19,766 nt of DNA from NCBI GenBank assembly GCA_964581605.1, contig CAZOPF010000103.1, positions 1 to 19,766 of the forward strand, read 5' to 3'. Both the position numbers and the translations under genes were made by a program. The DNA is from CAADGU01 sp964581605 (GTDB lineage: Bacteria; Chloroflexota; Anaerolineae; Promineifilales; Promineifilaceae). Position 1 is the stretch's first letter, and each line of letters begins with the position of its first letter. Below the pieces are notes generated by a model. That model had not been told where the DNA came from. It saw only the letters and a program-made list of their open reading frames with translations, and searched no databases. Positions 11,760-18,641 of this stretch are shown here, one piece after another.

Positions 11760-12284
11760 ATGTCTGATTGTTGTTCTATTGCCAATGACAGTTGTTCTGT
11801 GCCAGAAATAAAGGCGGTTAACTCCGCTGCTGCGGCAAATCCAGCGCAAACCCTTTGCCCATCTTGTGGCCAAAGGGGCAAAATTGTCGAGACGCAGACG
11901 GTTAAGGCGTTGTTAGCCATCAGCCTGGAAGCGGTTTACGAAGATACAATCTACCACTTTTGCCGCACGCCGGATTGTGCTGTGGTCTACTATGATGAAG
12001 CCGCCAGGCTATTCACCGAAGCTCAACTACGGGAACGAGTGCATCAAAAACATTCCCAGGCAGATGATGTGCCAGTTTGTTATTGCTACCAACACACCCC
12101 CGGTTCTATTCGGGCTGAGGTGGCGGCACGTGGTGAATCAGACGTGGTGGCGCGGGTGACGGCTGGAACCCAGGCCGGCACCTGCGCCTGCGACATTCGC
12201 AATCCGCAGGGGAACTGTTGTTTGGGTAATTTGGGAAGGGTGGTCAAGCTGATTATGGCTGAATTTCAGCCGGTTCCAGGTTGA
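11760..12284 (+). CDS. CopZ N-domain-like [2Fe-2S]/zinc metallochaperone
   Basis: 174 residues from the second of two adjacent ATGs, which gives a 6-bp spacing to AGGGG. Very Cys-rich. A short Cys-rich head (DCCSIANDSC) is followed by a zinc site CPSCG and CRTPDCAVVYYDE, then a BFD-like cluster region VCYCYQHTPGSI and TCACDIRNPQGNCC. This combination is the N-terminal domain of Archaeoglobus CopZ, which binds Zn and a [2Fe-2S] cluster and can reduce Cu(II). The heavy-metal-associated (HMA) domain of CopZ is absent. Position after a CueR-like regulated MerR gene supports copper handling. No copper ATPase is in the window. Confidence 0.82.
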   Translation: MSDCCSIANDSCSVPEIKAVNSAAAANPAQTLCPSCGQRGKIVETQTVKALLAISLEAVYEDTIYHFCRTPDCAVVYYDEAARLFTEAQLRERVHQKHSQADDVPVCYCYQHTPGSIRAEVAARGESDVVARVTAGTQAGTCACDIRNPQGNCCLGNLGRVVKLIMAEFQPVPG

Positions 12285-12300
12285 TAGGACAGGGGCGGTA

Positions 12301-12615
12301 TTAATCGCGATTCAAGATGTCATTGACCCAGGTATAGGCAGCGACGGCCGTTGGCAGCCCCAGTGTGGTAACCGCCAATACAACGACGTGGTTAATTTCT
12401 GCCTGGCTTGCGCCCAGTTCCAGCAAACGACGGGTGTGGGCATGGACGGCCCCTTCGTGGCGTGCGCCTATTGCCAGCGCCAGTTTGACCAGGTGGCGCG
12501 TTTTATCATCCAGGGGGCCGGCATTGTGTACGGCCGTGCCCAATTGCTCATACGCCGCGGCCACCGCCGGGAACTCAGCCATAAAATCCTGGTTTGCTTG
12601 TGGTTTGTGGCTCAT
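12301..12615 (-). CDS. CMD-family protein lacking the CxxC
   Basis: 104 residues, CMD fold: DDKTRHLVKLALAIGARHEGAVHAHTRRLLELGA. At the place of the AhpD Cys-x-x-Cys-x3-His motif it reads EGAVHAH, so both Cys are gone while a Glu and His remain, as in gamma-carboxymuconolactone decarboxylase-like members. It is therefore unlikely to be a thiol peroxidase, unlike the CMD protein at 3559. GGAGGAG lies just before the ATG, which overlaps the stop of the FmdE-like gene (ATGA). The two are probably one operon. Its 3' end faces the CopZ-like gene with only 16 bp between. Confidence 0.83.
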   Translation of the reverse strand: MSHKPQANQDFMAEFPAVAAAYEQLGTAVHNAGPLDDKTRHLVKLALAIGARHEGAVHAHTRRLLELGASQAEINHVVVLAVTTLGLPTAVAAYTWVNDILNRD

Positions 12616-13268
12616 CTTATCTCCTCCGCAAATGTGGTTAGTGGTTGGTGGTTAGCGGCTTGTACCAGCAACCAGCTACTAGCAGCCATTAACATATCTG
12701 GCTGATAGTATGCAGACCCGGCACACGCCTGGCACAACGGCCGTCCCTCCCAAACTACCTCGCGCTCGTTGATAATCTCTTCCCCACACACCACACAGTT
12801 CACCCGCACCCCCGCCCGGCTCACAATCTGGCTGGCTGGCGTTGTCAGCTTCACGGGCAAGATGGTGAGTAGTTCGGCGTCAGGCATCTGTTGGTAGCCA
12901 ATGAGTTGGGCGTAGTAATGCTTTTTCTCGTCGGGAGCGTACTGGTACGCTTTGTCGCGGATGTCGAGTTGAGGGGCAACGCGCACGGCCGTTTCCGTTT
13001 TCACATCCACAAACGTCGCCCCAATCTTGCCATAGTCCGCCAGCCGTAGGGTACGGTGTCCCATCGTACAACCCGTCGCCGCTGCCACGCCATCGGCAAA
13101 ACAGCCATCCGTTTCGACAAAGATCAGCAGCCGTTTGTCCGTGCGGTGTGTTTCCAACCCCAGCGCCGCCGCTCCCGCCAGCCCTATACGTGCGCCCAAT
13201 ACCTGGCGCGGGCACAAATGCTTGTGCTGCGCCGCAGAAAGTTCCAAAATGAGTTGCAGGTCTTGCAT
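12612..13268 (-). CDS. FmdE-like protein with C-terminal zinc ribbon
   Basis: 218 residues from the ATG at 13268, which has GGAG nine bases upstream; an in-frame ATG at 13283 has no such site. FmdE landmarks are HKHLCPRQVLGARIG, ETDGCFADGVAAATGCTMGH and DYGKIGATFVDV. A zinc ribbon CVVCGEEI followed by LCQACAG is near residues 165-190. FmdE is named after a formylmethanofuran dehydrogenase-associated subunit, but many bacteria carry it alone, often near molybdenum enzymes. A ttrA-like molybdoenzyme operon is 1 kb away. The last ~16 residues come from a GTGGTTR heptamer repeat and look like an added tail. Confidence 0.85.
   Translation of the reverse strand: MQDLQLILELSAAQHKHLCPRQVLGARIGLAGAAALGLETHRTDKRLLIFVETDGCFADGVAAATGCTMGHRTLRLADYGKIGATFVDVKTETAVRVAPQLDIRDKAYQYAPDEKKHYYAQLIGYQQMPDAELLTILPVKLTTPASQIVSRAGVRVNCVVCGEEIINEREVVWEGRPLCQACAGSAYYQPDMLMAASSWLLVQAANHQPLTTFAEEIR
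12634..12654. repeat. Tandem heptamer (GTGGTTR)x3 inside the end of the FmdE-like gene
   Basis: Three 7-bp units. On the gene's strand they encode part of NHQPLTT near the C-terminus, so the array has been absorbed into coding sequence. Confidence 0.8.
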
Positions 13269-13352
13269 CCGTCCATTCTCCATTCAGTTGAGACTACTGT
13301 ATAATGTTGCTACAAGGCAAACCTATGCACCCAGAATAAACGAGGCTACAGG

Positions 13353-13739
13353 ATGAGTACACAAGTCACAATCAGTCTACCAGAAGAAACTTACCGGCGG
13401 GCAAAGAGATTAGCCCAACTAACCCGGCGTGATGTGGCGTTGGTGATGGCCGATACGCTATCCTTATCTCTGCCCCAGCTTGACGCGCAGGTGGCGGAAA
13501 CGGCCGTTGCCAGCCTCTCCAATGAAGAACTTATGGCCCTGGCCGATTTGCAAATGGACTCCGCTGACGACATGAAGTTAAGCCAATTGCTGGATAAACA
13601 ACAAGCCAGTGCATTAACCGAAACAGAGCGGATTGAACTGATGCGGCTCATGCAAATTTACCAGTCATCTCTCCTGCAAAAAGCAGAAGGATTGGCCGAA
13701 GCTGTGCGACGTGGGTTGCGTGAACCATTGTCCCCATGA
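13353..13739 (+). CDS. RHH/CopG-like small protein coupled to an HNH gene
   Basis: 128 residues. The N-terminus VTISLPEETYRRAKRLAQLTRRDVALVMADTL has the beta-strand plus helix pattern of ribbon-helix-helix proteins. The rest is helical, Leu/Glu-rich, with repeated ELMALADLQ and IELMRLMQIYQ. A TATAAT at 13300-13305 may be its -10. The stop overlaps the HNH start (ATGA). The pair resembles a two-gene module seen beside HNH endonucleases, but I cannot name the family. An antitoxin- or partner-like role is inferred only from coupling and size. Confidence 0.65.
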   Translation: MSTQVTISLPEETYRRAKRLAQLTRRDVALVMADTLSLSLPQLDAQVAETAVASLSNEELMALADLQMDSADDMKLSQLLDKQQASALTETERIELMRLMQIYQSSLLQKAEGLAEAVRRGLREPLSP

Positions 13740-14158
13740 GTGCGATCAACAAACAGGTGCGCCAACGCCTTGAAAAACAGGCCCACAACCGGTGTGGCTA
13801 CTGCCAGAGCCAGCAGCAATACGTTTTGGGAAAACTGGAAATCGATCACATTATTCCCGTGGCTGCTGGCGGCGGTGATGATGAGGAAAACTTGTGGCTG
13901 GCCTGTCGTCTTTGCAATAGTTATAAAAGCACACAAATTGAGTCTATCGATCCGCTATCTGGTAAACCGGTCAGGCTATTTAACCCCCGCCAACAAATCT
14001 GGATAGATCATTTTGCCTGGAGTGATACGGGTGACCAAATTATTGGCCTGACGCCGTGTGGTCGTGCCACCGTAGTTGCGCTGCAATTGAACAACGTGGT
14101 TGCTGTGATGGTGCGGCGGGCCTGGGTACAGGCAGGTTGGCATCCTCCGCAAGCCTGA
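13736..14158 (+). CDS. HNH endonuclease
   Basis: 140 residues. The HNH core is complete: a first zinc pair NRCGYCQSQ, then LEIDHIIPVAAGGGDDEENLWLACRLCN with the catalytic Asp-His, the central Asn and the second CxxC pair, and YKS after it. The last ~70 residues are a C-terminal region WIDHFAWSDTGDQIIGLTPCGRATV, usual for this small stand-alone HNH family. It is translationally coupled to the RHH-like protein. No intron or phage genes surround it, so a toxin-like or defence role is as likely as homing. The gene ends 3 bp from the convergent small membrane ORF. Confidence 0.88.
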   Translation: MSAINKQVRQRLEKQAHNRCGYCQSQQQYVLGKLEIDHIIPVAAGGGDDEENLWLACRLCNSYKSTQIESIDPLSGKPVRLFNPRQQIWIDHFAWSDTGDQIIGLTPCGRATVVALQLNNVVAVMVRRAWVQAGWHPPQA

Positions 14159-14161
14159 TCG

Positions 14162-14332
14162 TCATCCAGATGGGACCAAAATTGTTTCAGCCTGTTTGTC
14201 ACTCCATCTGCTTTCGGTGAGGTCAACCGGTTTAGTCAGGTTGAGCCAGCAGCGGGGCGGGGCTAACAGGAACCAGGCTATTAGAATGAGCACGGCCGTT
14301 AGCCCCACCATTCCATACCTCCGCCATAGCAC
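14162..14332 (-). CDS. Small single-span membrane protein after the ttrA-like gene
   Basis: 56 residues, not recognised as any family. It begins at GTG (14332) with GAGGGGG (14347-14341) eight bases upstream, 18 bases after the ttrA-like stop. A short basic head (LWRRYG) is followed by one clear transmembrane helix, MVGLTAVLILIAWFLLAP, and a polar tail containing DLTESRWSDKQAETIL. The coding frame contains ACGGCCGT read as Thr-Ala-Val, the same frame bias as in established genes here. Proximity suggests it is the fourth gene of the operon, perhaps an assembly or anchoring factor. Function unknown. Confidence 0.6.
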   Translation of the reverse strand: MLWRRYGMVGLTAVLILIAWFLLAPPRCWLNLTKPVDLTESRWSDKQAETILVPSG

Positions 14333-14350
14333 GGGGCTTACCCCCTCAGA

Positions 14351-17300
14351 TCAAACCTTGATCAGTTTCACCTGTGTGTCGTAAAACACGGCGCTGCCAC
14401 CCACCGGGTCTACCAGGGTGGTATTCCCCAGGTAGGGGTCTACGCGCATGGCGGCGTTGGCGTGGATGCCCTGACCACGACGGCCGTCGCCCGGAATCAT
14501 CTGCCCATTCACCTGCACATCCCGGCTGCCATACGCCCAGTGCCCAAACCCCAGGCTAAAGCCGATCACGCCGGGGCGCATCCCCTCGGTTGTCTTCACC
14601 TTACCCACCATAGGAACCTTATTGCCGTTAAGCAAATCCCATTCCCCATCCGGGTTACTGGGGGAGACGATTTTCACCTGATCGCCCGTTGCCAGACCGC
14701 GTGTGGCCGCATCTTGCGCGTTCATCAACACAAAGTTTTCCGGCAGCACCGCCAGCAGCCAGTAGTTACCGGCCGTGCGGCTCTTCGTCTGCGTAATGTC
14801 CCGGTAGGTAATCATNNNNNNNNNNNNNNNNNNNNNNNNNNNNNNNNNNNNNNNNNNNNNNNNNNNNNNNNNNNNNNNNNNNNNNNNNNNNNNNNNNNNN
14901 NNNNNNNNNNNNNNNGCTTCAAAACGGCCGCCCCGGTTCAACATATACACCACCTTGGGCCATAAATCGCCAGCTATCGCTTTCCAGCGGGCTTCGTCGT
15001 AAACACTTGGGCGCAGAAAGCGGCGAGATTCCTTGAAAATGCTCATCTCCGCCGCATCAGCATCCGGCACACTGTCGGAACCATCTTCCTTTTCGCCAAA
15101 GGCCAGGTTGGCCAGGGCTTTGATATAGAGGTCGTCAGGATGGCTGAAGTCGCCATAATCTTTATAACCGCCAGGGCCAAAACCGGGTAATTCCAGTTCT
15201 TCGGCAATGCCCAACAGCACCGCTTCCAGAGACAGCGGGGTTTGCTGCCCAAAGACGGTCACATCCGGCACCAGTGGATCAATGGCCGGGTTGCGTACCG
15301 GCTGCACTTTGAACGGGTTGTTGGGATGGCTGCCCTGGAACTCCCACCGCTCCAAATACATGGTATCGGGGAAGATGTAATCGGCATACATGCTGGTTTC
15401 GCCAATAAAGGGGTCAATAGCAACAAACAAGGGCAGCTTTTTCGGGTCACCCAAAATGGCGATGTTGGTATGGCCGGCGGGCAGCGAGTAGACTGGCGAC
15501 CCCATGTAGAACATGAGGGCTTTGACCGGGTAGGGGTAAGCATCGCCAATGGAGGGGACGATCTCCTGGTAAATGTCGCTGGAAAGGGGGTACCAGTTGC
15601 GTTTGGCTGGATACCCCTCAAAGATGGTGCTTTTTTCGTATTTCTCGCCGTGGCGGATGATGCTGGTGCCAAAGGGGGCCATGCTGCCGCTCATGTCGCC
15701 AATTTTATACGGCTGCCCCGTTTTGCTGCCATCATATTTATAGGTGGTGGCTTTGATCAGGCCGCCGGCGTGGTCGTAGTTGCCGATGAGGGCGTTGAGG
15801 GTGTACCAGGCCAGGACGTTGTAGAAGCCGTTGGTGTGCTGGCTGACGCCGCGATGAATATCGGCGACAGATTGCTTGCCGTGATTGGTGAATTCAAAGG
15901 CGATTTCTTCAATGTCACGCACACGCACGCCGCAGATGTCGGCCCATTCGGCCAGGGTGTGCTCGTGGGCGGAGTCGCTGATGATTTGCAGGCCGCTCTT
16001 GACCGTAAAGTCACCCAGTTTCAGGTTGTCTACCAGGAGGTCGCCGTGTACGGCCGTTTCCGTATCATACGGGTCTACCGGCGTCGGCTGCCCATCTACC
16101 AGCGCCACAAAGTAGTCAAATTCGTAGGTTTTCTCCGGGTCGGTGGAGAGCGGCCGTTCTTCCTTATCCCGCAGCCCAATCTCGCTGGCCCGCAGATATT
16201 TGCCAGGCTGGCCGTGTTCGTCCAGCTTCACCAGCCAGGTGGCCGGTGTCCAGGTGGGTTCGGCAATGGCGTCAGCGGCGGCTTTGTTGGCGGCAGAGAG
16301 GTAACGGGCATCGTAACGGCCATTATCAATCACCCACTGCATCATCGCCAGCGCCAGCGCCGCTTCCGTGCCCGGCAGCGCCGGCAGCCACTTCCACGCT
16401 TTCGCCGCCGTCTTGCTCAGGCGCGGGTCTACCACGGCCATCTTCATGCCATTCACCAGGCCATTCGTAATACCCTTCACCCGCAGCGGCGGGCCATAGT
16501 TCCCTTCAAACGGGGATGCGCCCACAAAGATGACAAACTCGCTGTTTTGCACATCCCCCTGCCAGTAAAACTTAGAACCGCCCGTCCACTTGCCATCCGT
16601 ATACGTCTCCGACATCGCCTTACCGGTGAAGTAAAGGCTGCCCTGGCAAACGGTGGTATGGCCGTGGGCATTATTCGTGCCATACGCCTTCAGGAAACGG
16701 CTGATGAAATCTTTGCGGGCATCTTTCAGGCGGCCCCAGGCAAAGACAAACTGGTTGTTCTTTGGCCCCATGTCTGGATGATCCGGGTCGATCATGGCAT
16801 CTAAATAATCGGCGAAGGTGACTTTGAACTCCTCTACCAGCGCCAGTTTAGCCTCTGGCTCTTTTTCGTCTTGAATCGCTTTTATCGCCGCCGCCATTTC
16901 TTTGGCCACGTCGGCGTCCGTCAGCGCATACGACTCTTTCAAGCCGGGCACATTTCCTTCGCCAAACAGATCGCCGCCGTTGACGATTTCGGCAATCGCC
17001 TGATCAAAGGCAATGGTTTCCCATTCACCCGCGCCGCGTTTTGTGCCCGGTTTCCGTTTGAGGACACTGACCAGACGATAAGGGTCATACACCGATTGCA
17101 AACCGGCCTGCCCTTTGGGGCAAATGGCTCCTTCAACCGCCGCCATATCCGCAATGGGCGTTTCATAGTCCACATGCGGCGCCATTGTCCAGGGTGAGTA
17201 GGGGTTGCCGTCAATCTTGACCGCCACGCCATCCAGCAATTTCACCTTGATGGGGCAGCCGGTGTTGCATTGCAGACAGACGGTGTAAATCTGGTTTTCC

Positions 17301-17476
17301 GGCTGTGCCAGGATGTAGCTGGCGTCGGCCGACCCCTCGCTTTGCGCCAGCGCCTGATTAACAAAGGGCAGCGTACCCAGGAAAGCAGCGCCGCCAGCCA
17401 CGCCGGAAAGGCGCAAAAAGTCACGGCGAGACAGATCACAGCCATTGGGCTGCGTTTTTGTGTGTTCTTTTAACAT
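14351..17476 (-). CDS. TtrA-like molybdopterin oxidoreductase catalytic subunit (interrupted by assembly gap)
   Basis: The ATG at 17476 follows GGAGG at 5-bp spacing. A Tat signal (SRRDFLRLSG, Arg17-Arg18) sends it to the outer face of the membrane. The 4Fe-4S site is CLQCNTGC (Cys67, 70, 74) plus Cys119 in AICPKGQ. TVCQGSLYF supplies Cys277 as the probable Mo/W ligand. Blocks such as GGDLFGEG, MGPKNNQF, WKWLPALPGTEAALA, VKSGLQ and NRGGRF resemble tetrathionate reductase TtrA more than other DMSO-reductase family enzymes, and the gene order matches ttrBCA. Arsenate- and selenite-type reductases are related, so the substrate is not certain. 100 N at 14816-14915 remove part of the cofactor-binding C-terminal region; the frames on both sides agree only by chance of the gap length. 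Confidence 0.85.
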   Translation of the reverse strand: MLKEHTKTQPNGCDLSRRDFLRLSGVAGGAAFLGTLPFVNQALAQSEGSADASYILAQPENQIYTVCLQCNTGCPIKVKLLDGVAVKIDGNPYSPWTMAPHVDYETPIADMAAVEGAICPKGQAGLQSVYDPYRLVSVLKRKPGTKRGAGEWETIAFDQAIAEIVNGGDLFGEGNVPGLKESYALTDADVAKEMAAAIKAIQDEKEPEAKLALVEEFKVTFADYLDAMIDPDHPDMGPKNNQFVFAWGRLKDARKDFISRFLKAYGTNNAHGHTTVCQGSLYFTGKAMSETYTDGKWTGGSKFYWQGDVQNSEFVIFVGASPFEGNYGPPLRVKGITNGLVNGMKMAVVDPRLSKTAAKAWKWLPALPGTEAALALAMMQWVIDNGRYDARYLSAANKAAADAIAEPTWTPATWLVKLDEHGQPGKYLRASEIGLRDKEERPLSTDPEKTYEFDYFVALVDGQPTPVDPYDTETAVHGDLLVDNLKLGDFTVKSGLQIISDSAHEHTLAEWADICGVRVRDIEEIAFEFTNHGKQSVADIHRGVSQHTNGFYNVLAWYTLNALIGNYDHAGGLIKATTYKYDGSKTGQPYKIGDMSGSMAPFGTSIIRHGEKYEKSTIFEGYPAKRNWYPLSSDIYQEIVPSIGDAYPYPVKALMFYMGSPVYSLPAGHTNIAILGDPKKLPLFVAIDPFIGETSMYADYIFPDTMYLERWEFQGSHPNNPFKVQPVRNPAIDPLVPDVTVFGQQTPLSLEAVLLGIAEELELPGFGPGGYKDYGDFSHPDDLYIKALANLAFGEKEDGSDSVPDADAAEMSIFKESRRFLRPSVYDEARWKAIAGDLWPKVVYMLNRGGRFEXXXXXXXXXXXXXXXXXXXXXXXXXXXXXXXXXXMITYRDITQTKSRTAGNYWLLAVLPENFVLMNAQDAATRGLATGDQVKIVSPSNPDGEWDLLNGNKVPMVGKVKTTEGMRPGVIGFSLGFGHWAYGSRDVQVNGQMIPGDGRRGQGIHANAAMRVDPYLGNTTLVDPVGGSAVFYDTQVKLIKV
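14816..14915. other. Assembly gap of exactly 100 N inside the ttrA-like gene
   Basis: A round-number run of N is a placeholder for a scaffold join of unknown size. Comparing the flanking protein blocks (GGRFE before, MITYRDI after) with TtrA as I remember it suggests roughly 65-80 missing residues, about 200 bp, not 100. Confidence 0.95.
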
Positions 17477-17477
17477 C

Positions 17478-18608
17478 TCAAGCCTCCATTGCCGGTTGGG
17501 TATAAATGGGCAGATATTTGCTGCCCAGCAGATAGCCCAGCGTAGCCAACCCGATGGTACCCAGGGTGACAGCCCATTCCATCGTGCTGGGGAAATAATC
17601 AAAGGAGAGGTGTGGGCCGGTGAAAGCTTCGGCCAGCGCCCCGATCTCTGGGATGGAGAGGGCGGGGAAGATGATCAGGCCGCGCGCCACGGCATACCCG
17701 ACCAGCAGCATGATCCCGGCCGCGCCGGCCCAGGCTGGTTTGGTGATCAGCCGGGGTTGCAAGACGATAATGAGGGGGATAATGGAGCCGATGAGGATTT
17801 GCACAATCCAGAACGCCCACCAGTAAGGGCCAAATAACACCTGATTGACCGCTTCAATGTTCAGGGGCACGTTGCCGTAGATGCTTTGCGAAAAATCGGC
17901 CCACATAAAGTAAAGTTTCACGCCAATGAGGACGGCGCTGATGATGCCCAGCACTCGTAACTGCTGCGGCCGCTGCGGATCATCCGGGGCAAACAGGGCC
18001 AGTAACGTCATGAGCAAAGCGACGCCGGTGGCTAAGGAGAAAACGGGGAACTGTACCGGGAAGAGGCCCACATGCCAGAACGGCCGTGCCGCCTGCACCC
18101 CTAACAATGCTCCTACTGCGCCAGAGACAAAGAGCGAGGCTATCAGGCCGATGACCATCACCACTTTTAGCCAGATGCTTTGCGGCCGGCGAATGGCCAG
18201 AAAGAGCGCCGTTACCATGAGCAGGCCAAAAATGGTATAGCCCCACACCATCTGGAACATGACCGAACGGGGGTTGCCCTGAAAATACACTTTCCAGATG
18301 CGTTCCATGTGTCCCAGGTCTAGCCAGATGGAGAGCAGCGCGGCCGCCAGGCAAACGATGGCCCCCCATAAGGCGACTTTGCCGGTGCCCTGGAACAGTT
18401 TCACGTTGAACAACAAATCCAACGAGGCAACCATGAATCCCCCGGCGGCGGCCCCGGCAAAAAACAGATACATGGCCACCCATAGCCCCCACACCACGTA
18501 GGAGCCATAGTTGGCATTGCTGTGCCCGGTTGATAGGCGATTAAAAACTCCCCAAATGCCAATCAATAGAGCAAGCGCACCAAGTACGTAAAAAATCTTT
18601 TTTGTCAT
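17478..18608 (-). CDS. NrfD/PsrC-family quinol-interacting membrane subunit (TtrC-like)
   Basis: 376 residues with about ten hydrophobic spans, as expected for the NrfD/PsrC anchor of respiratory molybdoenzymes. Span 2 holds the family's GGFMVAS segment, and the conserved IWLDLGHMERIW loop follows span 3. It should exchange electrons with the quinone pool and pass them through the 4Fe-4S subunit to the catalytic subunit. AAAGGAG lies 8 bp before the ATG. The stop is one base from the catalytic-subunit start, and the 4Fe-4S gene ends 33 bp upstream. The B-C-A gene order supports a tetrathionate reductase-like complex. Confidence 0.9.
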   Translation of the reverse strand: MTKKIFYVLGALALLIGIWGVFNRLSTGHSNANYGSYVVWGLWVAMYLFFAGAAAGGFMVASLDLLFNVKLFQGTGKVALWGAIVCLAAALLSIWLDLGHMERIWKVYFQGNPRSVMFQMVWGYTIFGLLMVTALFLAIRRPQSIWLKVVMVIGLIASLFVSGAVGALLGVQAARPFWHVGLFPVQFPVFSLATGVALLMTLLALFAPDDPQRPQQLRVLGIISAVLIGVKLYFMWADFSQSIYGNVPLNIEAVNQVLFGPYWWAFWIVQILIGSIIPLIIVLQPRLITKPAWAGAAGIMLLVGYAVARGLIIFPALSIPEIGALAEAFTGPHLSFDYFPSTMEWAVTLGTIGLATLGYLLGSKYLPIYTQPAMEA

Positions 18609-18641
18609 GGTTCAACTCCTTTTATGTGTGGCGGATTGCCG

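Noticed and set aside
15242..16804. 520-residue plus-strand open frame
   Set aside because: It is antisense to the ttrA-like gene, whose motifs are clearly conserved. The product is Gly/His/Arg/Val-rich with no domain, and high-GC codon bias on the other strand explains it.
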